Assembly: GCA_005240025.1 (NCBI GenBank)
Contig: SBBK01000157.1
Span: 1 to 8,599, forward strand
From: an archaeon
GTDB taxonomy: Archaea; Thermoproteota; Nitrososphaeria; Nitrososphaerales; Nitrosopumilaceae
Direction of reading: 5' to 3'
Length of the DNA: 8,599 nt
Shown: in pieces, positions 1-6,697 of the stretch
Layout: every line of letters starts with the position of its first letter
Numbering within the stretch: the stretch's first letter is position 1
Position numbers and translations under genes: made by a program
Notes under the pieces: generated by a model
The model's input: the letters and a program-made list of their open reading frames with translations, nothing else
What the model was told of the DNA's origin: nothing
The model's database searches: none

Positions 1-2
1 GA

Positions 3-275
3 ACAGAAGACCAGATAATTGCATTATCTGAATATGGCAGAAACATTGGAATTGCCTACCAGATTCGCGATGACCTAATCGACTGGAAAAACGAGGACAA
101 ACTCTTCAACTTGCTCGTAAAGCGAAGCCTGGATCCCCGTGATGTTTTTAATCACGTGGAGGAATTGCTAAAAAGCTACGCGGCAAAGGCCACGTCAAGT
201 CTGAGGATTCTCCCGGACAATGATGCAAAATCGCACCTGGAATATCTGCAAAGACTGACTACTTTGAAGCTATAA
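3..275 (+). CDS. Polyprenyl (geranylgeranyl-type) diphosphate synthase, C-terminal part
   Basis: The gene is cut by the left edge. The third frame is open from base 3 to a TAA at 273-275 and gives the last 90 residues. Near the visible start, residues 11-28 contain G-x-x-x-G-x-A-Y-Q-I-R-D-D-L-I-D-W. This matches the second aspartate-rich motif (FQxxDDxxD type) of trans-isoprenyl diphosphate synthases, which binds the Mg2+ ions that hold isopentenyl diphosphate. Such enzymes condense C5 units into geranylgeranyl or longer diphosphates for archaeal ether lipids and quinone tails. The first aspartate-rich motif, which would help set chain length, lies outside the window, so product length cannot be judged. 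The usual conserved lysine/TLP segment after the second motif is not recognisable. The rest is a helical, charged tail ending in LTTLKL. The gene converges on nuoN and overlaps its 3' end by 17 bases. Family assignment is firm; the exact product is not. Confidence 0.88.
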   Translation, partial: TEDQIIALSEYGRNIGIAYQIRDDLIDWKNEDKLFNLLVKRSLDPRDVFNHVEELLKSYAAKATSSLRILPDNDAKSHLEYLQRLTTLKL

Positions 276-1740
276 AACCAAGGACCGGCACTGCGTTCCT
301 GGTAAACTCGATTATCGGCTCCGGATACACACCAATTGCCACCAGGAATATTATCGAAAATACCATGACCCCAATTATGGCCTTTGGCTCGGCGATGCGT
401 TTTTCGGTCTCTCCCTCAAAGTACATCTTTCGAATAATCCAACCATAGTATGCCAGAGAGAGGGCCGAGTTCAGAACGCCCGCTATCGCAAGCCACGGTG
501 CCCATGAAGGCAGTCCGGAATCAAGGGCTGCCCCAAACAATATCAGCTTGCTCCAGAATCCACTTGTTGGCGGAACGCCTGCCAGCGCCAGAAGCGATAT
601 CACAAGTCCTATAGATATTACGGGCATCTTTCTGCCAAGGCCCCTTAGCTTGTCTATGTTTGTTATTCCAAGTGTTGCTACAATTCCTGCAATTGCAATG
701 AATGCTGCACCCTTCATGACTGCGTGATTTAGTACGTGGAAAAGCGAACCCTGGATCCCAAGAACAGTAAACGGCGCAACTGCCAGACCAATCAGGATAT
801 ATCCAGCATGGCCTATGCTGGAATACGCAAGCATCCTTGAGATGTTTTTTTGCATGATTGCGGCTATGTTTCCCACAGTCATGGTCATTACCGCAATCAC
901 TCCAAGTGCCAGGGTCCAGTCTACATTTAGTGCAATTGTCCCCATGATTATGACTCGGAGCGCTGCCGCAAATCCGGCCTTCTTTGTTCCGGCAGCCAAA
1001 AGCGCGGTGATCGTTGGCGGTGCACCCTCGTAGGTGTCAGGAAGCCACATGTGAAACGGCACAAGACCCATCTTAAATCCAAAGCCCGCAATAAACATCC
1101 CTGCCGCAAGGAGTGCCAGCGGCATCAGGGACGGATCCATCTGCTGGAGGCCCGCCATCACCTCGCCAATGTTTGTAGAACCGGTTATGCCGTATACAAG
1201 CGAGATTCCGTAAATTATGATTGCCGAAGAAAGTGCGCCAAACAAAAAGTACTTGAGTGCCGCCTCGTTTGAGCTCGGATTCTTTTTTAGAAATCCCGCA
1301 AGCACGTACGTCGGAATGCTCATCAGCTCCCACGCCACAAACAGCATTACAAGGTCAGTCGAATATGCAACCAGGACCATCCCGATTGTGGACAGCAGGA
1401 TGAGCGAGTAATAGACAGCGTGATGCGAGTGGTTTTTCATGAAATTAAACGAGCCAGCTGTCGTGATTATAGATACTATCAGCATGGCTATTGCAAAAAG
1501 ACTGCTAAAGGAGTCGTTTGACAGGACATCCTTTGAGAAAAGTGCCGATGGCGGCAGCTGGTCAGTAACTGTCTCATAGATCACATACCCTATTGAGGCA
1601 ATCAGTGCACCAAACGCGATCGTGGCATAAAATGAGTTGGAGCCTTTCTCTTTTTTCGCAATTCCGATGATTGGAAGTATCATTCCCACGGTTCCAAGTA
1701 TTGCCACCAGAATTATCGGAGTCGAAGTAATCTCAATCAT
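259..1740 (-). CDS. nuoN: Complex I membrane subunit NuoN (antiporter-like)
   Basis: 493 residues, about the usual length for NuoN, with roughly 14 hydrophobic helices. It is one of three antiporter-like proton channels in the membrane arm of complex I. The family's key charged residues are in place: Glu138 in the fifth helix (VAWELMS), Lys163 in the sixth (ALKYF), Lys223 in the seventh (GFKMG), Lys253/Lys254 in the eighth (GTKKAG) and Lys398 in the twelfth (FWSK). The motifs FHMWLPDTYEGAP (residues 229-241) and LAYSSIGHAGY (304-314) identify the family. The ATG at 1738-1740 follows a strong ribosome site. It lies 9 bases after nuoL, so the two are very probably cotranscribed. It is the last gene of the operon in the window, and its TAG at 259-261 lies within the end of the convergent prenyl synthase. 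The alternatives NuoL and NuoM are excluded because both are present separately upstream. Confidence 0.96.
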   Translation of the reverse strand: MIEITSTPIILVAILGTVGMILPIIGIAKKEKGSNSFYATIAFGALIASIGYVIYETVTDQLPPSALFSKDVLSNDSFSSLFAIAMLIVSIITTAGSFNFMKNHSHHAVYYSLILLSTIGMVLVAYSTDLVMLFVAWELMSIPTYVLAGFLKKNPSSNEAALKYFLFGALSSAIIIYGISLVYGITGSTNIGEVMAGLQQMDPSLMPLALLAAGMFIAGFGFKMGLVPFHMWLPDTYEGAPPTITALLAAGTKKAGFAAALRVIIMGTIALNVDWTLALGVIAVMTMTVGNIAAIMQKNISRMLAYSSIGHAGYILIGLAVAPFTVLGIQGSLFHVLNHAVMKGAAFIAIAGIVATLGITNIDKLRGLGRKMPVISIGLVISLLALAGVPPTSGFWSKLILFGAALDSGLPSWAPWLAIAGVLNSALSLAYYGWIIRKMYFEGETEKRIAEPKAIIGVMVFSIIFLVAIGVYPEPIIEFTRNAVPVLGFIASK

Positions 1741-1743
1741 GGT

Positions 1744-1751
1744 ATCACCTC
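1744..1751 (-). promoter_or_regulatory. Ribosome binding site of nuoN
   Basis: On the minus strand the sequence reads GAGGTGAT, three bases before the ATG at 1738-1740. This is a near-perfect complement to the 3' end of archaeal 16S rRNA. It overlaps the nuoL stop codon (1750-1752), so ribosomes finishing nuoL can restart directly on nuoN. It fixes the nuoN start. Confidence 0.85.
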
Positions 1752-3837
1752 AAATAAACAAAAACAGGACCACAAACAGTATTCCTGCTCCAAAGACATA
1801 CAGGTACGACTGGGCAACACCTGTTTGGGTGCCCTGCACCACCTTTGCCCCCCAGCCCACAGCCTTTTCCACGCCGGTACTCATTCCCAGGTCAATTGCC
1901 GTCCTCTCAAAATATCTCCATATCCCACGCGCCAGCCAGAGCGGTGCCACAACAAAACACCAGTACACCATGGCATTGAGATACCATCTGTTCAAGATTA
2001 CCTTGTGAATTGCATAAAAGAATATGTTTGAGTTTACGAATCTGGCAGGATCCACAAACCTGCCAATATAAAACACATACCCGAGGCTTATTCCTATTCC
2101 AAACGCAGCAAGCGATGCCATCAGTGCCACCGGGTTGACGCCTTCCAGTGCAAATACAGACTCGCCTGCATCTGTTTTTACTACCTCGTGTTCGGATTCA
2201 ATATGGAACGTACTTGCCAGATATTCCGTAAACAATTCGTGTATTCCCTGTTCTGTGCCAAGGCCGATAACGCCTATTCCAATTGTCAAAACTGCCAGGA
2301 TTCCGTATGGCACCCACATCGAAAGACTTGCCTCATGAATGTGATGGCCTTCCTTTTCCATGTGCTCAACGTGTTTGCTTTTGTCCCCAAAGAAGACCAT
2401 CCCTATCATTCTTGTTGTATAGAAGGTAGTGATGACTGCCGTCAGGACTGCGATGCCAAAGAGTGGCAGACCCCAGGTGCTGCCTGACTCGAAGGCGGCG
2501 GCAAAAATTGCGTCCTTGCTCCAGAATCCGGTTGTGATAAACGGGGCCCCCATCAATCCAAGTCCCGCAATCCACATAAACACATAAGTCTTTTTCATGT
2601 GTTTTCGCAGACCACCCATATCGGTCATAAATCTGGAACCAACAGTATGCAGGAGGGAACCTGCCGCCATGAAAAGCGAGGCCTTGAACATTGCGTGAGA
2701 TGTGAGGTGGAAAAATCCAGCGGTGTATCCGTCGACAAACTGGTGTGACAGCCCTGCAACACCGAGTGCCATCATCATGTAACCAATTTGAGATCCGGTC
2801 GAGTATGCAAGGACCTTTTTAATTTCCGGATTAACCATGCCCTGCGTTGCCAAAAGAAGCGCGGTGATTGCCCCAACCCAGGCCACCACCTCAAAGAACT
2901 GGTCCACCATGAATCCGGCAGCCCCGAGTGCAAAGAAGAGCGGCCCGAGTCTTGCAACCAAGAACACGCCGGCTTTTACCATGGTTGCGGCGTGTATAAG
3001 AGCAGACACTGCAGTCGGACCGGTCATTGCCTCAAGGAGCCATTCGTTCAGTGGAAACTGGGCGGACTTTCCTATGGCTCCTCCAAAGAGCAAAACGGCA
3101 GCAGGAACAAGCAGTCCCTGTGCCTGCATTGCCGAAGCCCACGCAGTGTCGTGGAGGAGTTCGCGGAATCCAAAGGTTCCTGCAAACGAGAATATCAAAA
3201 ACATTCCCGCAAGCATCATGATGTCCCCCACCTTGGTCATGATGAACGCCTTCATACCGGAATGGGTAGGCGAGTAATAATCGGCAAGGCCAAGGACGGT
3301 TCGTCCGTGGACTCCCACGTAGTCCTTCTTTTTGTCCCTGTACCAGAAGCCAATAAGGGCATAAGATGCAAGTCCGACCCCCTCCCATCCAAAGAACATC
3401 ATGAGCAGGTTATCGGAGAGAACGATTAGCTGCATCGAGCCGACAAAGAACATCATCCAGAACCAAAACCTGACAATGTCCTTGTCGCCTTTCATGTAGC
3501 CCGTACTGTACACCATTATCAAAAACGAGATCCATCCCACGACATTTGCCATAATTACGGCAAGCGGATCGGCAAGAACCCCTGCCTTGATCCCTATTGT
3601 AGATATCCAGTTTACCTGATCATGAATTTCACGCGCTTCCAGTGCCCCAGAAAACATAGTTGCTGCAGAAAGCGCACTTGCCAGTGCAAATCCTACCGCC
3701 ACCCATCCGGTGGCCCTATGGGAGACCCTGCCTACCGCAGGTACTATCAAAGCCGCAACAAACGGCAAAATCCACACAAGCCACGCATTGATTGCGCCTG
3801 CCTCAATTGTAAAGCCCAGCACTCCAGATTCCACCAT
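1750..3837 (-). CDS. nuoL: Complex I membrane subunit NuoL (distal antiporter-like)
   Basis: 695 residues, longer than the roughly 610 of E. coli NuoL. It is the most distal proton channel and carries the long C-terminal lateral helix. Family residues visible are Glu152 (FGWEGVGLASY), Asp205 (TKVGD), Lys257 (AIGKSAQFPL), Lys385 (AMFKASLF) and Lys441 (GFWSKD). Residues 272-296 carry the family block TGPTAVSALIHAATMV, but the residue after it is Lys288, where E. coli NuoL has Thr in my recollection. A hydrophilic His/Glu-rich loop sits at about 485-503. A second charged stretch at about 530-565 precedes the fifteenth helix. Residues from about 605 to 650 form the likely lateral helix, and a final membrane helix spans about 676-695. 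The ATG at 3835-3837 shares one base with the nuoM TAA, which implies translational coupling. The product ends at a TGA (1750-1752). Confidence 0.96.
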   Translation of the reverse strand: MVESGVLGFTIEAGAINAWLVWILPFVAALIVPAVGRVSHRATGWVAVGFALASALSAATMFSGALEAREIHDQVNWISTIGIKAGVLADPLAVIMANVVGWISFLIMVYSTGYMKGDKDIVRFWFWMMFFVGSMQLIVLSDNLLMMFFGWEGVGLASYALIGFWYRDKKKDYVGVHGRTVLGLADYYSPTHSGMKAFIMTKVGDIMMLAGMFLIFSFAGTFGFRELLHDTAWASAMQAQGLLVPAAVLLFGGAIGKSAQFPLNEWLLEAMTGPTAVSALIHAATMVKAGVFLVARLGPLFFALGAAGFMVDQFFEVVAWVGAITALLLATQGMVNPEIKKVLAYSTGSQIGYMMMALGVAGLSHQFVDGYTAGFFHLTSHAMFKASLFMAAGSLLHTVGSRFMTDMGGLRKHMKKTYVFMWIAGLGLMGAPFITTGFWSKDAIFAAAFESGSTWGLPLFGIAVLTAVITTFYTTRMIGMVFFGDKSKHVEHMEKEGHHIHEASLSMWVPYGILAVLTIGIGVIGLGTEQGIHELFTEYLASTFHIESEHEVVKTDAGESVFALEGVNPVALMASLAAFGIGISLGYVFYIGRFVDPARFVNSNIFFYAIHKVILNRWYLNAMVYWCFVVAPLWLARGIWRYFERTAIDLGMSTGVEKAVGWGAKVVQGTQTGVAQSYLYVFGAGILFVVLFLFI

Positions 3838-5408
3838 TATGCACCAAGCACTCCCTTCATGTATGGAATTATTTGTTCAAAGAAGATATCAGGATATATT
3901 CCGACCACGATTGTAAATCCTGCAATCACCATCATTGGTGCAGTCATGTACCAGCTTGCCTCCCTTACATGCGAGAGGTGTTCTGGAAGTTTTCCAAAGA
4001 ATACGCGCTTTAGCATCCACAGCATGTATGACAGTGTGATAACGGTGGCAACAAGACCCAGTCCGAATGTCACGTACCTGAGAATTGAGCCGGTTGCCGC
4101 GTTTTCCTTGATGGCAGTATCCAGTGCGCCTGCAAAAAGGGTCCACTCACCCATGAATCCGCTGGTCGGGGGCACACCTGCAATGGTAAGTGCGCCAATG
4201 ACTGCACAGACTGCAGTGATTGGCATCTTGCCCCCAAGGCCGCCAAGCTTTGCCATGCTTTTTGTCCCACACTGCACTATCAAAATTCCCGCAGTCATGA
4301 AGAGCAGGGCTTTTCCAAGACCGTGTGTCACATACATGAACTCGGCGCCAGTAAATCCGAGTAACGAGTTGGAGCCGATTCCAAACAAAAGATAGCCCAT
4401 CTGGCTTACGCTGGAATATGCCAGGAGGCGCTTTACGTCGTCCTGCATCAGCGCCATTGCGCCACCATAAATCATCGTGCAAAGTCCCCAGATGTGCAAC
4501 CAGATTGCAAAGTCAGAATAAACGTTTGGTAAAAATTCGATGATTAATCTGAAAACTCCATATGCCCCAATTCCGATCATTGCAGGAGACAGCAGGGCGC
4601 TTATCGGCGTGGGTGCCGCACCGTGCACATACGGAAGCCAGATATGAAACATGAATGCGGCCATCTTTACTGCAAGTCCTATGATTATTGCAACAGCTGC
4701 AAACATCACCACGTCTTGTGGGATCCGGGATTCCTGTATTGCCGCAAAGTCAAAGCTCCCAACAGACAGCCCGATTGTCAAAAAGCCCAGCAACAAAATC
4801 ACTGCGCCAACGTGTGTCCAGAACAGAAACATCAGGGAGATTCTTCTTCTCGGTCCGTCACCCCAGAACGCAACCAAAAAGAAACCCGGGATCAGCATTA
4901 TCTCAAAGAAAATATAAAACTCGATCAGGTTCGTTGCAAGAACCGTCCCGAGCATCCCCATCGCAAATGCCAAAAACAGCGCAAAATACACGCCGGACTG
5001 GTTGTTTACGTATCGTGACATCTCCCCAGACTCGACAAGTGCAGTTTGCATGCCATGCGAGCCTGCCGCATGACCATGTACGTGCTCTTCGTACATCTCT
5101 TTGAATTTGTGAATCATGTACGGCTTGGAATATAGTGCCAGAACCGTGCTCAGGACGTAAATTATGACCGCAAATGGAATTGCCAGTCCATCAAGCAAAA
5201 AGCCAAACTCGCCAAAAAGGTGCGTCCACGGATAGCGTTCTGCATAGTTTCCCTCGAGTGCCACAGATATTATCAAAAATGTACAGTACAGGAGCAGTCC
5301 AAATGTAAACCAGGTCGCAGCATTTGGTCCTGCCTTTCTTCCAATGATGTAAGCCACCGGTGCCAGTAACAGAGGCAGGAATACTGCCTGCAGTAGTGCG
5401 TACTCCAT
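3837..5408 (-). CDS. nuoM: Complex I membrane subunit NuoM (antiporter-like)
   Basis: 523 residues with about 14 membrane helices, the normal NuoM size. It is an antiporter-like proton channel between NuoN and NuoL. Conserved features are Glu169 in the fifth helix (YIFFEIMLIPGF), Lys248 in the seventh (GLAVKMAAFMFHIWLP), LLAYSSVSQMGY (328-339), His362 (VTHGLGK) and Glu421 in the twelfth (TSGFMGEW). That last glutamate, in place of the lysine of NuoL and NuoN, marks it as NuoM. Two positions that are usually lysine appear changed: Met193 in the sixth helix (ISLMFLFW) and Gly279 in the eighth (SPAMIGIGAYG). The loop between the third and fourth helices is long and His-rich (about 106-120). The ATG at 5406-5408 shares one base with the nuoK TAA, and the TAA at 3837-3839 shares one base with the nuoL ATG. 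It precedes nuoL, the reverse of the E. coli order. Confidence 0.96.
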   Translation of the reverse strand: MEYALLQAVFLPLLLAPVAYIIGRKAGPNAATWFTFGLLLYCTFLIISVALEGNYAERYPWTHLFGEFGFLLDGLAIPFAVIIYVLSTVLALYSKPYMIHKFKEMYEEHVHGHAAGSHGMQTALVESGEMSRYVNNQSGVYFALFLAFAMGMLGTVLATNLIEFYIFFEIMLIPGFFLVAFWGDGPRRRISLMFLFWTHVGAVILLLGFLTIGLSVGSFDFAAIQESRIPQDVVMFAAVAIIIGLAVKMAAFMFHIWLPYVHGAAPTPISALLSPAMIGIGAYGVFRLIIEFLPNVYSDFAIWLHIWGLCTMIYGGAMALMQDDVKRLLAYSSVSQMGYLLFGIGSNSLLGFTGAEFMYVTHGLGKALLFMTAGILIVQCGTKSMAKLGGLGGKMPITAVCAVIGALTIAGVPPTSGFMGEWTLFAGALDTAIKENAATGSILRYVTFGLGLVATVITLSYMLWMLKRVFFGKLPEHLSHVREASWYMTAPMMVIAGFTIVVGIYPDIFFEQIIPYMKGVLGA

Positions 5409-5713
5409 TATCCCTTCAAGCTCCTAAATTCTGCAATGTCGACATTTTTGTACATTCTATATGCCACGATTATTAGTGCAAGACCCACTCCTACCTCTGC
5501 AGCTGCAATTGCAATAGAAAACAAAGCAAAGGTCTGGCCCTGGCTGTTTGGCAGAAACCTGGCAAACGCAACCAGGTTCAGATTTGCCGCATTTACAATC
5601 ATCTCAACTGCAAAAAGCATTCGGATTGCGTTTCGTTTAACAGACATCCCGTAGATTCCAATCGCCAAAAGTGCGATTGAAACTATTACAAAGTCAAGCA
5701 TTGTGTTGCTCAT
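5408..5713 (-). CDS. nuoK: Complex I membrane subunit NuoK
   Basis: 101 residues and three membrane helices (about 6-24, 29-51 and 61-85), the standard NuoK size. The subunit packs between NuoJ and NuoN and relays protons through two buried glutamates. Both are present: Glu37 in FAVEMIVNAANLNL and Glu73 in IAAAEVGVGLALI, matching E. coli Glu36 and Glu72. The ATG at 5711-5713 is supported by a GGAGG site nine bases upstream. A second ATG four codons later (5699-5701) would also give a full protein but fits that site poorly. The 5' end overlaps the nuoJ 3' end by 20 bases, and its TAA shares a base with the nuoM ATG. No unusual residues were seen. Confidence 0.95.
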   Translation of the reverse strand: MSNTMLDFVIVSIALLAIGIYGMSVKRNAIRMLFAVEMIVNAANLNLVAFARFLPNSQGQTFALFSIAIAAAEVGVGLALIIVAYRMYKNVDIAEFRSLKG

Positions 5714-6206
5714 TTGTTATATCCTCCCTTCTAGCTAGAGTCAGTGCGCCTATTACAGACGATGCCAGGATAAGTGCCATCAAAACGAGTGCCGGCCAAT
5801 AATAGATAAGAAAGTCCTCGCCGATCTCCCTGAAGTCTACTGGCGGCTCATCTGTCTGGATTGATTTTATTCCAGAAGCCAGTATAACTGCACCTAGTGC
5901 CAACATCATTACCAGCATCAGGCCGATTCCCGCGTATCTCCTTCGAGGGTCCTCAATTTTGATAAAGATGAGCTGCCTTCGCACGAGCATTACCGTAAAC
6001 AAAATCAGGACGGCAATCGAGCCGATGTAAACGGCAATCTGAAACATTGCCACAAACGGCGAGTCCAAAAGCAGGAAAAAGCCAGCAATTCCGCCCAAAG
6101 TGCCCATCAGGGCAATCGAGCCGTAAATTAAGGAGCGAACCTCCAGTGCGGCAATCGCAGAGCCAATGGTCATGACGGCAAGTGCCAAAAACACGGCATC
6201 AGCCAT
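5694..6206 (-). CDS. nuoJ: Complex I membrane subunit NuoJ
   Basis: 170 residues from the chosen start, with five likely membrane helices (about 4-20, 26-46, 52-75, 92-112 and 134-157). It connects the quinone-chamber subunit NuoH to the proton channels. Residues 53-74 match the conserved third helix, with Tyr60 in FQIAVYIGSIAVL. This helix holds the pi-bulge that links quinone chemistry to pumping in characterised enzymes. The ATG at 6204-6206 was chosen because GGGGTG lies six bases upstream and because it gives an 8-base overlap with the nuoI stop. A GTG six codons earlier (6222-6224) is also open in frame but has no ribosome site. The tail is short and charged (REDITNEQHNA). The TGA at 5694-5696 lies within nuoK. 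Confidence 0.94.
   Translation of the reverse strand: MADAVFLALAVMTIGSAIAALEVRSLIYGSIALMGTLGGIAGFFLLLDSPFVAMFQIAVYIGSIAVLILFTVMLVRRQLIFIKIEDPRRRYAGIGLMLVMMLALGAVILASGIKSIQTDEPPVDFREIGEDFLIYYWPALVLMALILASSVIGALTLARREDITNEQHNA
5723..5727 (-). promoter_or_regulatory. Ribosome binding site of nuoK
   Basis: GGAGG on the minus strand, nine bases before the ATG at 5711-5713. It lies inside the last codons of nuoJ. Its spacing favours this ATG over the second ATG at 5699-5701. Confidence 0.75.
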
Positions 6207-6696
6207 GTGTAGCACCCCGGTCACTGAAGATTATTTCGGCATCCTGCTGGACATCCGGCTTTACCTGGAGCTGTGCCGGCGTGTAAATCAGGCCCTCTTT
6301 TGTAAATGATGACAGCTCGTAGTCGTTTGTCATGTATAATGCGTAAAATGGACACGCATCCACACAAAGTCCGCAAAAGACACATTTGCCATAGTCAATT
6401 TGCGGCATGATTGCTTTTTTGTTGTGTTTCCATTCCTCCTGCACTTTGACCATCGCAATTGCTTCTGCGACCCCTTCGCATGCAATAGAGCAGAGCTGGC
6501 ATCCTGTGCATTTGTCATGGAACAGCATGTGTCGTCCCTTGTATCCGGCTATTCCGACGCCGGTGTTTGGATCAAACTGATATCCGTCGCCGACAAGCTT
6601 TAGTTTTTGTTCCGGATATCGTAGCGTGAATCGTTTTATTGCCAGATGTTTTATTCCGGAGTTTAATGCCTTTATTATTCCGGTTGCAGTTCCCAT
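6199..6696 (-). CDS. nuoI: Complex I iron-sulfur subunit NuoI
   Basis: 165 residues, a ferredoxin-like subunit that carries two [4Fe-4S] clusters passing electrons toward the final cluster and quinone. Cysteines 63, 66, 69 and 73 and cysteines 105, 108, 111 and 115 form two CxxCxxCxxxC motifs. The second ends in the usual Cys-Pro (CVDACPF), but the first ends in Cys-Glu (CSIACEG). Cys73 and Cys115 would each bind the cluster of the other motif, as in other 8Fe ferredoxin folds. An N-terminal segment (about 5-20) is likely the amphipathic helix that lies on the membrane. The ATG at 6694-6696 is one base after the nuoH TAA and follows GGAGGG. An in-frame ATG 12 codons earlier (6732) lies inside nuoH and has no ribosome site. 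The TGA at 6199-6201 overlaps the nuoJ start. Confidence 0.95.
   Translation of the reverse strand: MGTATGIIKALNSGIKHLAIKRFTLRYPEQKLKLVGDGYQFDPNTGVGIAGYKGRHMLFHDKCTGCQLCSIACEGVAEAIAMVKVQEEWKHNKKAIMPQIDYGKCVFCGLCVDACPFYALYMTNDYELSSFTKEGLIYTPAQLQVKPDVQQDAEIIFSDRGATHG
6213..6218 (-). promoter_or_regulatory. Ribosome binding site of nuoJ
   Basis: GGGGTG on the minus strand, six bases before the ATG at 6204-6206 and inside the end of nuoI. It decides between that ATG and the upstream GTG at 6222-6224, which lies only a few bases 5' of this site and so cannot use it. Confidence 0.65.
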
Positions 6697-6697
6697 T

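Noticed and set aside
120..759. Near-repeat: bases 120-137 and 742-759 match at 17 of 18 positions (AAGCGAA-CCTGGATCCC)
   Set aside because: A single pair in unrelated coding contexts, once in the prenyl synthase and once antisense within nuoN, with no further copies seen; chance is sufficient.
400..851. T-runs at 400-404 and 845-851 as terminators for the plus-strand gene
   Set aside because: Short runs that correspond to lysine-rich or ordinary codons in nuoN; without transcript ends there is no basis to call them terminators.
2329..2385. His/Glu-rich loop of NuoL (residues about 485-503) as a metal site
   Set aside because: His-rich loops between the thirteenth and fourteenth helices are common in NuoL proteins, so this is ordinary for the family.
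2788..3429. Plus-strand open frame of 213 codons inside nuoL
   Set aside because: Fully antisense to conserved nuoL sequence; the translation is rich in Cys, His, Lys and Arg without motif spacing, typical of a mirror of membrane-helix codons.
3622..4395. Long plus-strand open frame of 257 codons spanning the nuoM/nuoL junction
   Set aside because: It is antisense to two clear membrane-protein genes, has no recognisable domain and no ribosome site, and its composition is that of a shadow frame.
259..5408. Similarity among nuoN, nuoL and nuoM (for example the PPTSGF block in nuoN and nuoM) as a recent duplication
   Set aside because: The three are ancient paralogues with distinct diagnostic residues; the DNA is not similar enough for a recent event.
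6207..6224. GTG at 6222-6224 as the nuoJ start
   Set aside because: It lacks an upstream ribosome site; the ATG at 6204-6206 has GGGGTG at good spacing and gives the usual NuoJ N terminus.
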